A DNA stretch of 64,000 bases, from the NCBI RefSeq assembly GCF_036898095.1, contig NC_090745.1:77522699-77586698 (forward strand), written 5' to 3'. The notes under the pieces are model-generated. The model did not search any database and had not been told where the DNA came from. It saw nothing but the letters and a program-made list of their open reading frames with translations. The stretch is from Palaemon carinicauda (lineage: Eukaryota; Arthropoda; Malacostraca; Decapoda; Palaemonidae). This document shows positions 12,221-23,292 of this stretch, piece after piece (the stretch's first letter is position 1; each line of letters starts with the position of its first letter). Both the position numbers and the translations under genes were made by a program.

Positions 12221-13804
12221 TGTGTTTCCCAAATCCCATTAGAGACAAATTATGATGATATATATAGAGCATTTGAGTGCTATGGATTGATAAAGGAAAT
12301 AAGGATGAGACTTGGAGATGAAAAATGGGACTCTTGGATATCTTTTGAAAGTCATGATGAAGCGTTTAATGCCATAAGTAATATTAGCAGTATCAAAATT
12401 AACGAATTGAACATCATGGGAGCTCTTTGTGATAAGGTCCCAAAGGAATTGGATGTGTACAAACCTGCTGATTGGTTTGAAAAAGATAGAAATGTACCCA
12501 TGCCTTCACAGAGAAAACCCAAACCACCAATGTGGCTCTTAGCTGAACCTAAAGGGATAATAGGGAATTATTTTAAGATATGTAAGTTTATCCTAAAAAA
12601 AGTAGGAACCATAGCACCTGGAGATATATCTCGTTTTGGGAAGAATAGTTATCTCATCCATGCCAAATCTTCGACTCAGTCTGCAATACTGTCTAACTTA
12701 CAGACAGGCAGTGATGAAATTACATTGGAAATGAAACCTCATCTAAATTTCAGTTTTGGAAGGGGAGTGGTCTTTAATAAGGACCTGTACGAATTTACAG
12801 AGGAGGAGATACTTTCTATGTGTCCATTAAATGTATGGAAAGTGCATAAGGTTCCTGGAACTTCAATGATTATACTTACTTTCCAGGATGCTGATGTACC
12901 TTTCCATATTTTTATTGAAAATGAAAGGATTAAAGTTCGGCCTTTCAAACATAAGCCCCTGCAATGTTTTAACTGTTTTAAATTTGGACACCCATCCAAA
13001 GTTTGCAAAAATAGAAAAATGTGTGGTATTTGCTCCCAAACTTATCATGGAGAATGTACACTTGAGGCCAGGTGTTCAAATTGCAATTTGAATCATAAAT
13101 CAACTGATAGGAGATGCGAACTGTATAAGTTGGAGGAAGTTGCCCTAAACAAATCAAGTTTAGAACACATAAGTGTGGGACATGCAAAAAGACTGTTGAA
13201 TAAATCAACCAGCTATGCAAAGGCCTTAAAATCAAAGGTAAATTTACCACAGGAGACAGCAACCCCACCTAGCACTGCCAGTAATCCTAAGAAAAGAAAT
13301 ACAACCTCTGATAATAAAGTACTGCATGACAAGGTAATCATATTGCCTTCTGAGGCTCTGCCACAGCGTATTAAAAAAGGGTCATTGCCCATTTCTGTAC
13401 AGCCTTCGTCCCCCATTACCAACAATAGTACTAACCTCTCCCAGGCCATGTCCTTGCCTGATTTGATGGAGATGCCACCTGACACCAAGTTATCAGGTGC
13501 ACCTGTATTGGGGAAGGTGCAAAAACCTGGTAGCTCAAAACCTACTAATCGGAAAAGAGAGAGACCTCCATCTCTCTCGCCCCCTTCCATAAGAAATATC
13601 AAAATTACGACGTCAAATAAATATGATGATTTGTCTGTTGATATTTCTGATCTGGAAGTCAATTTAAATAAATCGGAAATTCAAGTGGAGGTCCACCAAC
13701 CTCCTCAACAATCAGATCAAAAAGACAAAAAGAAAATCATAAATGCCAAACCCAATCTATCAAGACCCTCTTTAATAAAACCACCTAAAAATAGTGTTAG
13801 ATAA
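12221..13804 (+). CDS. LINE ORF1, gag-like RNA-binding protein
   Basis: ORF1 proteins of I-type LINEs coat the element RNA. The frame is open from 12221. The first ATG is at 12305, but homologous-looking residues (YDDIYRAFECYG) lie upstream of it, so the real start is probably lost. The N-terminal half holds an RRM-like region (WDSWISFESHDEAFNAI). Zinc knuckles follow at about 12960-13110: CFNCFKFGHPSKVC (CCHC), then CGICSQTYHGEC and CSNCNLNHKSTDRRC. The C-terminal third is Ser/Pro-rich and basic (KKRNTTSDNK, NRKRERPPS). It ends with TAA just before ORF2. Confidence 0.85.
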   Translation, partial: CVSQIPLETNYDDIYRAFECYGLIKEIRMRLGDEKWDSWISFESHDEAFNAISNISSIKINELNIMGALCDKVPKELDVYKPADWFEKDRNVPMPSQRKPKPPMWLLAEPKGIIGNYFKICKFILKKVGTIAPGDISRFGKNSYLIHAKSSTQSAILSNLQTGSDEITLEMKPHLNFSFGRGVVFNKDLYEFTEEEILSMCPLNVWKVHKVPGTSMIILTFQDADVPFHIFIENERIKVRPFKHKPLQCFNCFKFGHPSKVCKNRKMCGICSQTYHGECTLEARCSNCNLNHKSTDRRCELYKLEEVALNKSSLEHISVGHAKRLLNKSTSYAKALKSKVNLPQETATPPSTASNPKKRNTTSDNKVLHDKVIILPSEALPQRIKKGSLPISVQPSSPITNNSTNLSQAMSLPDLMEMPPDTKLSGAPVLGKVQKPGSSKPTNRKRERPPSLSPPSIRNIKITTSNKYDDLSVDISDLEVNLNKSEIQVEVHQPPQQSDQKDKKKIINAKPNLSRPSLIKPPKNSVR

Positions 13805-13872
13805 AAAACTGCTAATGGGAAGACTCCATCCAAGGGGTCTACCAAATTATAAACCATAGTTTTTTCCTCCAA

Positions 13873-14723
13873 TGGAATTGTCAGGGTTTAAGGGCCAAAT
13901 ATGAAGAACTTAAGCTCCTTATTCATGAGCATTCCCCCATAATTATTTGTCTACAGGAGAGCAAACTTGATCATAATACCCTTGTCCTCGCAAATACATT
14001 AGTTATAGGACACCATATTATCACCAAGTGGGGAGCCATGGCGGAAGTCTCATATACGTTCGTCGAGATGTTCCCCAAGTTTCTCTGTCTATTTGTACAC
14101 CTCTGCAGGCAGTGGTTGTACAGATTGACATATGGCGAAAATATACAATTTGTTCTCTGTACTTGCCTCCAAATGATAACATTTTGTATGACAACTTAGT
14201 GGAGGTGATTCAACAACTCCCTCAACCTTTTCTTTTACTTGGAGATTTGAATGGTAGACATCCTTTGTGGGGTGATGTTTTAGCAAACACGAGGGGAAAT
14301 ATCATATCATCAATTGTGGAAAATGAAGATGTGGGACTCCTTAATACAGGAGAGCCCACACACTTTCATGTCCAGACAGGTACCTTGTCATGTATTGACC
14401 TATCAATCGTAAGCTCTAATTGCCTTCTCGACTTCGATTGGAGAACATTAGATGATTGGCATACTAGTGATCACGCACCAATCATTATAAACACCAACAA
14501 GGGTCCGCCTTTACAGGGATCGCCACGATGGAATCTTGACAAGGCGGACTGGGATAAATTTCGTGAGCTAAGCGAAATTGAGGGGGATGCAGGACAAGTT
14601 GAAAATATCGATGATGCCATAGACTTACTGAATGGAACTCTCCATACAGCAGGAGTCAATTCAATTCCCAAAACAACAGGGTTATTCAACGACGACCAGT
14701 CCCGTGGTGGTCCTCAGAACTAA
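13873..14723 (+). pseudogene. LINE ORF2 endonuclease domain (broken)
   Basis: This apurinic-like (EEP) endonuclease domain nicks the target DNA. WNCQGLRAKYEELKLLI starts at 13873, followed by ICLQES (catalytic Glu). A frameshift near 14035 then moves to the frame holding YVRRDVP, LLLGDLNGRHPLWG (Asp-x-Asn), LSCIDLSIVS and TSDHAPI (Ser-Asp-His). All the usual motifs are present, but the reading frame is broken and ends at 14723 before the RT. Confidence 0.85.
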
Positions 14724-14761
14724 CTGCCCTCCACAGAGCCACAAGAAGATCTCTAACACGA

Positions 14762-16290
14762 TTGCGTAGACGCAGAACTGATGAGAATTTAATTATGTAC
14801 AAGAAATGTAGAGCACAGTCCCGTCGTGCCATGGAAGAAGCAAGGCGCCAGTCATGGATGTCTTTTGTTTCCTCCATTAACAGTAGAACACCACCATCTT
14901 CTGTGTGGAGGAAAGTAAAAAAGATAGCGGGCAAATTCACCCCCAACCCACCACCAGTGTTGAAGGTGAATGGCCAGTATGTAACTGAGGCAAATGATGT
15001 TAGCAATGCCCTGGCTAATCATTTTTCAAATGTATCCAGCAAGTGTGAAGGAGCCCCTGGTCACCAGTATAGAAGCACTGAAGAAAAGAAAATTTTAAAT
15101 TTTGCAACAAGAAGGGAAGAGTCGTATAATTCTCCTTTCACTGAAAGAGAATTTGATTCCGCACTTGCTCATTGCAATGATACAGCCCCTGGACCCGATG
15201 GAATTCCATATGCAATGATTAAACATGTACATTTTAATACAAAGCTATTTATTTTAAGTATTATCAATAGAATATGGCATGATCATAGTTACCCAAGTGT
15301 TTGGGAACTAGCCATTATTTTAGCCTTTTTAAAACCCGGTAAAGACAAGTTTTTAGCAGCAAACTATTGTCCTATTGCATTGACATCTTGTTTATGTAAA
15401 ATCATGGAGAAGATGGTCAATGCAAGGCGGTTGTGGTACCTTGAAAAGAGAGGTATTTTATCACCGATTCAATGTGGATTCCGAAAAATGCACTCAACGA
15501 CTGATGTGTTGATACGACTAGAGTCTTCTATTTGTGAAGCCTTTGCTTCCAAACAGCACCATGTTACAGTATTTTTTGACGTTGAAAAGGCATATGATAC
15601 CACATGGAGATATGGTATACTTAAAACCATTCATGAATTGGGATTGAGAGGAGAGCTGCCACTATTTATTCAGGCATTTCTTTCACGTAGAGTTTTTCAA
15701 GTGAGAGTTGGGGAATATCAGAGAGTAAGTGCCAGGAAGGAGGAGTTCCTCAGGGTAGTGTGCTGAGTGTAACCCTTTTTGCACTAGCAATTAATGGGAT
15801 ATCCTCAGCCATTCCCCAGGATGTTCTCTCAACATTATTTGTGGATGATCTCTCAATATCATTTGCTGGCACCAGAATGGCAATGGTTGAGAGAAAAATC
15901 CAACCCTCTATTGATAAAATTATCCAGTGGGCTGACATGAATGGATTTAAGTTCTCGACAAGTAAAACTACCGTTGTCCATTTTTGTCGTATCCGGGGAG
16001 TACATCTAGACCCGGATATATACATTAAAGGTCAACGGATACCATGTGCAAGAGAAGCTAAATTTTGAGGTTTGATATTTGATTGTAGGCTTACATGGGT
16101 TTCTCACTTAAAAGCATTAAAAGCTAAATGTGTTGAAGTTCTGAATATCTTAAAAGTATTGTCCCATACATCGTGGGGGGCAGACTGCAATACTATTTTA
16201 AAATTATACAAGGCCTTGATTTTTTTCCAAAATTAGTTATGGTTGTGAGGTATATTCTTCAGCCACCCCAAGCCGGTTAAAAATATTAGA
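14762..16290 (+). pseudogene. LINE ORF2 reverse transcriptase domain (broken)
   Basis: The RT would copy element RNA at the nicked target. Blocks in order: APGPDGIPYAMIKH, LAIILAFLKPGKD, GILSPIQCGFRKMHSTTD and VFFDVEKAYDTTW (first catalytic Asp) in the frame 14762-15766. After a frameshift near 15750 come LSVTLFALAINGI and the active site LFVDDLSISF (about 15835-15865). A stop at 16066 and another shift near 16230 follow. Confidence 0.9.
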
Positions 16291-16315
16291 CTCGATACAT
16301 CATGCAGGTATTAGA

Positions 16316-17554
16316 TTGGCTACTGTAGCTTTTAAAACCTCGCCTATCCCAAGTCTCCTTGTTGATGCTGGAGAGTTACCTCTAGACCTGTACCGAATGT
16401 CTTCCATTCTTCGGTATTGGTTTAGATTGCAAAGACTCCCTAACTCTCTAGCCTTTCAGACTGCAAGCCTTGTAAGACACGCATCATACTTTGAGTTGCA
16501 CCCAAAATCTCCTCAACCTTATGGCTTTCGGGTGAAACGATTATTAAATAGTCCGGATATAATTAGAAGTAAGGTACTTCCATTCAAGGTATCATCAACG
16601 CCTCCATGGAAGTTACCAGAGATATCTTTTTGTAAATATTTTATTGGAGATGAGAAGAATGTCAGACGTAGAAGCCAGGTCTCTTTTTAATGAACATGTT
16701 AAAGAACATAGAGGATCAACTTTTATCTATACTGATGGCTCCAAATCTGATGCTGGCGTTGGATTTGGAGTACATAGTAATGGTTTTAATTGTAGAGGTG
16801 CACTTCCTCTGACCGCTTCCATATTTACTGCCGAACTGTATGGCATATTAACCGCTATTGAGAAAAAAGCGTTGGAGAAGGAGGGTAATTTTACAATTTT
16901 TAGTGATGCAAGGAGTGTCCTTCAAGCTATGGAAGTTTTTAATTCTAATAACCCTCTAGTTTTAAAGATTTTAGAATGGCTTTTCCTTATTGGACGGAGA
17001 GGTATAACAGTTCAATTTTGTTGTGTTCCAGCACATGTAGGTGTGTCCGGGAATGAGAAGGCAGATTCACTGGCTAAGGAGGCTGCATCCGAGTTTCTGC
17101 CAAGAAGGTATCCCATTCCCTGTGATGATTTCTTACCTGACATTAAGAAATTGGTTTGCAATAAATGGCAACAGCAATGGGATAGTCAAGATGGCAATAA
17201 AATGCGAGAGATAACAAATGACATACTGTATCTCCTTGGAGGTATAATATGATGCCCCGAAAATGGGAGACGTCTCTTTGTCGTCTCCGTATTGGTCACA
17301 CTCGGTTGACACACGAGTTTCTGCTGAAGGGCCAACACCAACCGTATTGTGACGACTGTTTAGTACCTCTAACAGTAAGGCATTTGTTGACCGAATGCCC
17401 CAATTATAACAACTTGCGGAATAGATATTTGTTTGAGGCTCGAGGTGAGGGTGGCAGGTTCATCCTTGCCAAGATTCTTGGAAATGATGTGTCCTACCAT
17501 GCAAGTGGCATTTTTAGATTTATTTCAGAAGCAGGTCTTCTGAAAAATATTTAA
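16316..17554 (+). pseudogene. LINE ORF2 RNase H and C-terminal Cys/His domain
   Basis: The RNase H has IYTDGSKSDAGVGFG (Asp), FTAELYGILTAI (Glu), FTIFSDARSVLQAM (Asp) and VPAHVGVSGNEKADSLAKE (His and Asp), so all catalytic positions are intact in 16644-17252. The upstream linker (16316-16690) is in another frame with an overlap of about 47 bases. After a stop at 17252 a final frame (17249-17554) has the LINE C-terminal motif LRIGHTRLTHEF...CDDCLV...HLLTECPNY. Confidence 0.9.
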
Positions 17555-17706
17555 CTTTTATGACATTCAACTTTTATGATTTTAATTGAATACTCTTTAA
17601 TTTTTTATTTTATTTCATTTTTTATTTTTGTATACATAAATTAAATGTTACCGGCGTCAATGACCTCAGATGTCAGGATGCCTGAAAACTTTAAATCAAT
17701 CAATCA
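17555..17706 (+). repeat. LINE 3' UTR and (AATC)n tail
   Basis: A short AT-rich 3' UTR contains GATGTCAGGATGCCTGAAAA and ends in AATCAATCAATC. The same end is found at 52300-52434. Confidence 0.85.
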
Positions 17707-17720
17707 ATCCGTGTGGATGG

Positions 17721-18745
17721 TGACCGACAGAGGTGGTGGTTGAAGAGGAACTGATCTTTTCAGGGTCTTTGCCTCCAACCACGGCTTGAGGAGTGAGCGA
17801 AGCCTGGTTGGCAGAGGCCTCTTGAGATCTTTTAGAGTGATGGATGCGTTTTGTCTCCAGACTCCCGATGCATCTTTTAGCTGTGCTCATTGCACTGGGT
17901 CTGTTACTGAGGCGAACTGGAGGGAGCCGAGCACTCATTCCTGTTGTCGTCTTGAAATCCGTTTGGATTTTAGAAGTCTCTCGACAGATCCGGCTATTTC
18001 CTTCCTTTTCTTCAGAGGGATAGAAAGACGGTGTGACTGAAGGTTCCAATGGATTCCCAACCATTGAAACTTCTGAGCTGGAGACAGTCGAGACTTTTTG
18101 GTGTTGATTTTGAAACCCAGATGTTCCAGGAACTGGGTCACCTTTCTGCAGGCACGCGAGCATTCTTCTGACGATGTTGCCCAGACCAGCCAATCGTCAA
18201 GGTAAGCCATCACCTGGACGCCTTGAAGGCGTAGCTGTTAGACGATCGTGTTTGCGAGCTTCGTGAAGATTCTTGGGGCCACGTTGAGTCCGAAGGGCAT
18301 AGCCCTGAAGGCGTATTGTCGTCTTTGAAGCTTGAATCCTAGGTAAGAGGAAGCCTGGTGATTCATTGGAATGTGCCAGTATGCGTCCGCCAGGTCTATT
18401 GAGACCGTGTAAGCCTTGTGAGGCAGTAGGGCTCTTATCTATTGAAGAGTCAGCATCTTGAATTTGTTGTTCGCAATGAACTTGTTGAGAGGGGACAAGT
18501 CCAGAATGACTCTGAGTTTGTCCGAGTCTTTCTTGGGAACACAAAAGTCTTCCCTGGAACTTGTTGGACTTTACCCTCTTGATCACCTTCTTGTTCAAGA
18601 GTTATCGGATATATTCTTCCAGGATGGGGGTTAAGGCTTGGAAGAATTGGTGGAAGACTGGAGGTAGTTTTATCCAGCTCAGCCCTAGTCCCTTCTTGAC
18701 GATGCTGTGGGCTCAAGGATCGAAGGTCCAACGATCCTGGAAGAG
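17721..18745 (-). pseudogene. Reverse transcriptase of A1
   Basis: The DIRS RT begins with WTFDP.AHSIVKKGLG near 18740. It continues with ILEEYI, VILDLSPLNKFI, YTVSIDLADAYWHIPM (first Asp), YAFRAMPFGLNVAPRIF and AYLDDWLVWA (catalytic DD, about 18185-18205), then GFKINTKKSRL and QWLGIHWNL. The linker to RNase H ends at 17721, the LINE target duplication. At least four in-frame stops and a frameshift occur, so it is inactive. Confidence 0.88.
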
Positions 18746-19019
18746 GCGGAGTCTTCCTCCCACCGGAAGCACTTCATTGCTTCTGGTTTCCCGAGGGTTT
18801 ACCACTTCGGCCGCTTGCTACCCTTCCTCCTTTCCATCTGGATGGACGTCGGGAGGAGTCCTTGCTGGAGCCTCACTCCTTTCATAGGCAGGGGTGAAAA
18901 CTGATGACTGGGCCACCCCTGGCTGAGGGACCAGCTGAAATATCTGCTGTGGTTGAGCCACTAGCTGGGGAGTAGCGGGTGCCGGAAGCTAGGTTTTGGC
19001 CTATCGCTTCTGGGGTCGG
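18746..19019 (-). other. A1 spacer between gag and RT
   Basis: Glutamine- and proline-rich when read on the minus strand (for example QPQQIFQLVPQ). It is probably a degraded gag C-terminus or linker. No other signal. Confidence 0.45.
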
Positions 19020-20691
19020 GGCTTGTTGGACTTCTTCTTAGGCTGTGGACCCTCATCCTGAGAAGATTTCCTCTTTCGGAACATGTCCCACTTATTGAGA
19101 AGGTTCCGATTCTCAGTGGCGGCTTTGTCCGCAATCTCTTTCACCAGGTCTACTGGAAAGAGGTATTTGCTCAAATGTTGGAGGAAATCAGTTTCCGGGG
19201 TTCGCCTTCAACGGTGGCGTCCGCAAACACGAACTCTCTACAGGCTCTTCGGGCCTTGATGAAACTGTACAAGTCCTTCAGCAAGGTCGCAAGGTGGGTC
19301 TTTGCAAGAACCATGTAGTAGCCTGGGACCTGAATGTCCTTGGCCATTGTCTCAAGTTGTACTTGAAGAGACAGAGAAGCGGCCATCCTCTCTTTCGTGT
19401 CCTGTTCCCGACGCAAGAGGTAGTCGTTGAGCTTGGGGATGTCTTCATTAAACTGACATCCAGGGACGTCAGCCTCCAGCTTTCCAACCGTGAAGGTAAG
19501 CTGGATGGCATTCCAGCTTTTATCATCGGGAGGTAGGGCGAGGGAGAGAGGCCTACATTCTTCCAATGTAGGGCAGAGTTTTCCTTCCTCCACCGCCTTC
19601 AACACGGAATTCAAGGCTTTTTCCGCGAAGGGAGAGACCATGGTGGGAGGAGCAAGAAAAGACGGGTGCTTCTTGCTCAAAGCCGGCATCTTGGAGTTGG
19701 TGTATCCTCTGCTCTTGAGGCAGTCAGCCAGCAAAGCTTGAGCCTTGGCTTGGTCAAACACTATGACCTCCTTAGGCTCGATCTCCTCCTTGGAGACTGG
19801 TTCGAACTTGAGACGGATGTAACAGTCCGGGTAGGCGTCGTAGCTAGGGTAGTACTCCATCGCTTCGAGGTTGACGGCACCTAGCTTATCATTGATTGAG
19901 ATGTGTCCGGTCGTGATTGGCATGTGTTTTGCATGCCTCCAGGGATTGGTCACTGAACAAGGGGGAGGATCCTTGACGGATATCTTCTTTGGCTTCTTTT
20001 TCAAGGTCGGAAGCTCCCTCTTGAGGTCCGCATGCCCCTTGTGGAACTTCTTGTCCAGGAATGCCACCAGAGCTTGGATGGTATCCTGGGTTCCCGGTAC
20101 CACAGGTATCTGGGTGGCAGATGTAGAGGGGACTGGTTCAGAGACCACGATGGAAGTCACGGAGGGCGCATGGGCGACCTCGTCCTCAGAATCAGGGGTT
20201 TCCATCTGATCCTCTTCCTCTTCCTGACCCTCAGTCATGAAGGTCCTTTCCGTATTTTCGGACACATCCGACATCCTCTCCACCTCGTCGAGATGACAAT
20301 TTTGGAGAGCGGCTGCAACATCCGGTTCGACCGTTAGTTGGACGCAGGGGATCTCATCCATAGGGATAACAGCATCAGCAGATGCCTTAGGGAAGAGCAT
20401 GGCTCTCATCTTCTCGTTTGGGAGATAGGGCCCCGTGGAGTTCTGCTGAAACCCGCGCACTCACTTGCGCAGTTTCTCTCGGGCGTTATCCCTAGCCTCT
20501 GCTGACGGAGGGTTGTCAAACGCATCATCAAGCAGACCCTTGCAGATGTTACAGGCCTGCGGATCCCAATAGCGAAGGTTCCCCTTCGTGATGGAACAGC
20601 TGGTGTGGGTCCGGCACGCCAGGTGGCCGTGGAAGTTAGGGCGACGAACGCTGCAGAAGGCGCTCTCACACTTCACATACTCCTCCTGTAA
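19020..20691 (-). pseudogene. Gag-like ORF1 of A1
   Basis: The main open part (19171-20460, 429 codons) continues in the same frame into an N-terminal piece (20461-20691) across a single TGA. The N-terminus has a Cys/His cluster (FCSVRRPNFHG, ACRTHTSCS, ACNICKGLLDD) that could bind zinc. Then come an acidic segment (EGQEEEEDQMET), a conserved core (KAQALLADCLKSRGYTNSKM, LSKKHPSFLAPP, LEECRPLSLALP, LLRREQDTKERMAASLSLQ) and, after TGA at 19171 plus a frameshift, a basic tail resembling a nuclear signal (FRKRKSS, PKKKSNKPRPQKR). The order matches A2 at 47448-49190. No function beyond gag is claimed. Confidence 0.8.
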
Positions 20692-22934
20692 AAGAAAGAG
20701 GAAATGAGTATTAGGAAGTCAATACAAACTTGAGTTACATTAATCTTAGATTAGAATAAGTTAGTAAACTTATAATATAAGATTCCAGTGTGTATAGGCT
20801 TATGATAGGTAAGCCGGAAAGGAGGTAGGAAAGACACATATTTGTGCATCCCGCCCAGCCAATTGCCGCGACCCCATACTGTGACTAATTCAAGAGGACC
20901 GTCATGGGCCCTTAGGGGGAGGAAGAACATCGGTGCCGGATGAGCCAAGCTTAGGCTTCCTCTAGGGAATTAGGTACAGTAAGAGGGGGAAGCTGAATTC
21001 ATTCAGTGTATAATAAAAAGGGGGATAAGCTAAGCCCCCTTATCATATTAGGTCCCGGCAAGAGACTGCACATGGAAGCGCAGAATATGCTGGAAATTTT
21101 TTACTGTACAACTATACATACTGTAGTAGTTTTCAGTCTAGGGTATAACTATACCATAGGTGTACTGGCTATTATCCATAGCTGCACTATATTAGCTGCC
21201 GGCCCCGTAGGAGTGACTGTCCACTCTAACGCCGGGATTGGTGGCAGCCATCAGTCTATGTGGCAGAGAGAGGGTGACACCTCAGGTGGTGGCAGATTTC
21301 CGGCAAGCCGGTGACGGTACCTGACACTGACATCATTTAATAAGACAGGAAGGGCACCGAAGATTCTGACGGCTGGTGCCGGCAGAGTCGGGGGGGGGGG
21401 GGGGGGTAGTGGACCGGCACTAAGAGAGAGAGGGATAGGATAGGAGGAGAGAGAGGGAAGGGTAATACCCAGTACCCAATCCAATCTTCCTCCAGAAGAA
21501 GTGTTCAAATGAAAGGGAGGGGTGCTACCTTTCATCCGGCGGCAGAGAGCCGGCAGTCGGCTATGTTGCTAGTTGCGGCCCAAGGGAGGGCCGAAGAACA
21601 CTCAAAGAAGGGAGGTCCTCCGCCGTCAGACCGACCGAGGAATGCTAGCCCATAGTTCGACTATATGCGGGCAGCATAGCAGTACGGACTAACCAACGAA
21701 AGGACCGAGCCGAACCGGCAACCCACCGGCACTCGGTTGAGTTGTAGGACAGCGGACAGGGGTGTAAAGGCTAAGCCAACACCAAAGGGATAGAGGGGGA
21801 GGGGAGAGAGTCCTGAGGGGGAGGGTATTGGGGGAGCGTAGTTCCCACCAACACCCCCAAGCGGGGTAGGTTAGGACAGAGTAGGTACAGCACTAATGTC
21901 CTGTCCTAAACTATAAAGAAGCAGAATCCCACTGACTGCCTAACCTAGGCTAGGTGAGCTAGTCTCCTAGACCAGGAAGGGCAGGGGGAGGACAAGTCGC
22001 TAGGTCACAGGGAGGACGGGACTTAACCCAACCAAGTGTGGACTAGGGGGAAGGGCAGAGCCCCACCACCCTCACCTTCCAGTAGGGACCCGAAGGAGAG
22101 TACATTCTCCTAATGGGGGCTGGGGGCCGAATGACTGGTACTCTAAGGTTCCGTCCCAAACTCAAAGCGCATGAACTATGGCAAGGAGTGGGGTAGGAAA
22201 AAAATCCTAGCCTAACCTTACCCGAAAGCATATCGAGGTAAGGAGGGGTAGGATGTAGCCTAGGCTACCTCAGAGGGAGGAGATTACCTTAGGAAAGGTA
22301 ACTGGGGAGGTAAGGGAGTATACAATAGCCTCAGCGTTAGGTTAGGGGCAAGGGAGACGACTACCAATATCACCGAAACCCATTGTATACTCCCTAGAAG
22401 TCAAAATAACATCTGTGCAATCACTGAATCTTGTTTGTATAAATGCCTATATCTTCATTTTATAAAATAACACTAGGAACACTTATTATATCATGCAAGA
22501 AGTAAATATGATCACTAGGCTATCGAACCTAGGGGCTAGGCTAGCAATCTAGCATAAGGTAGTCTAACACAGTTGCCTAAACGAATACTAACGCATAATA
22601 TAACTAATTCCTAGCAATGAAGACTAAATAACTAATGAAGTTATTAGTTATAAGACCGGGAAGGTTGCTCTGGCTAACTAAATAAAACATGCGAGGCGAG
22701 CAACAGCGTCGAAGCATGACGCCTCCGGTCGGGGCACAGCTCAGCCACAAAACACAAGAATTAAAGATAAAAATTCGTTACTTTACGGCTGGAGCTTATT
22801 TATACAATACAAGAATATGGTACTCAACTTTCCAGAAGAAGGCGAGGCTGAAGATTGCGACATGATGCAATTAAATATCGAATACTGGGAAAAAACACTG
22901 CTCAGGAACGTTACAGAAACAGGAATAAAGCACG
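20692..22934 (-). other. A1 5' leader
   Basis: About 2.2 kb without convincing genes. Read on the minus strand it ends in a pyrimidine tract and CAG (TTTCTTTTACAG) at 20692, exactly where the gag frame becomes open, which looks like a splice acceptor. It contains a G run of about 17 (21390-21406) and purine-rich stretches. Confidence 0.6.
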
Positions 22935-23292
22935 CGGATGTGACAAACCAAGATGGCGGCCAGCTATGGCGGCCGTTTGTTTACATCGCTAGGTACCGTA
23001 ACAGTAACGCAGGAGGAGAGCTTTGTAACGGCTCCTCCTGATACTTGCCACACTTCCCCTTCGAAGCGTAAACGCTATGTGGGGGTGCAGATAGCTATAT
23101 GGCGTGTCAAGCATACGTCCTCTGTTATTGTACGATATCCTAAAGGGAAACCATATGGGTACTTGCGCCAGAAGTTAGAATTCTGTGAAACCTTTAGTTT
23201 AATTCTCTGGGAATATCTACGGTAGTCATATATACCCTCAGGAAGCTACTGAAGGAACCTTCCATCACGACATCATGGCTTGAGCCCAAAAA
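22935..23292 (-). repeat. A1 left inverted terminal repeat with YY1-like box
   Basis: Inverted match to 8154-8535. AAGATGGCGGC (22950-22960) fits the YY1 core and lies near the inner edge of the repeat. The outer end is CATGGCTTGAGCCCAAAAA. Interior C-family leader resumes at about 23293. Confidence 0.85.

Larger units (their letters stand above)
11262..17706 (+). mobile_element. I-like LINE, near full length
   Basis: This non-LTR retrotransposon has ORF1 (gag-like, zinc knuckles) and an ORF2 with apurinic-type endonuclease, RT, RNase H and a C-terminal Cys/His motif. That domain order belongs to the I group. It ends in an (AATC)n tail and is flanked by the duplicated target ATCCGTGTGGATGG (11248-11261 and 17707-17720, overlapping the tail by a few bases). 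It interrupts A1 RNase H. ORF2 has several frameshifts, so the copy is inactive. Confidence 0.9.
8154..23292 (-). mobile_element. A-family DIRS retrotransposon A1, complete ends, with LINE insertion
   Basis: It is oriented leftward: left terminus at 23292, gag 19020-20691, RT 17721-18745, RNase H 10396-11261, YR 9518-10378 and right terminus at 8154. Inverted terminal repeats (8154-8535 against 22935-23292) share the CCATCAGGACGTCATGG-type end and the AAGATGGCGGC box. The ICR at 8640-8731 joins complements of both ends. A 6.4-kb I-like LINE splits RT from RNase H. Without it the element is about 8.7 kb. Confidence 0.85.

Noticed and set aside
13213..13662. 149-codon minus-strand frame inside LINE ORF1
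   Set aside because: It is a shadow of the plus-strand ORF1, which has clear zinc knuckles.
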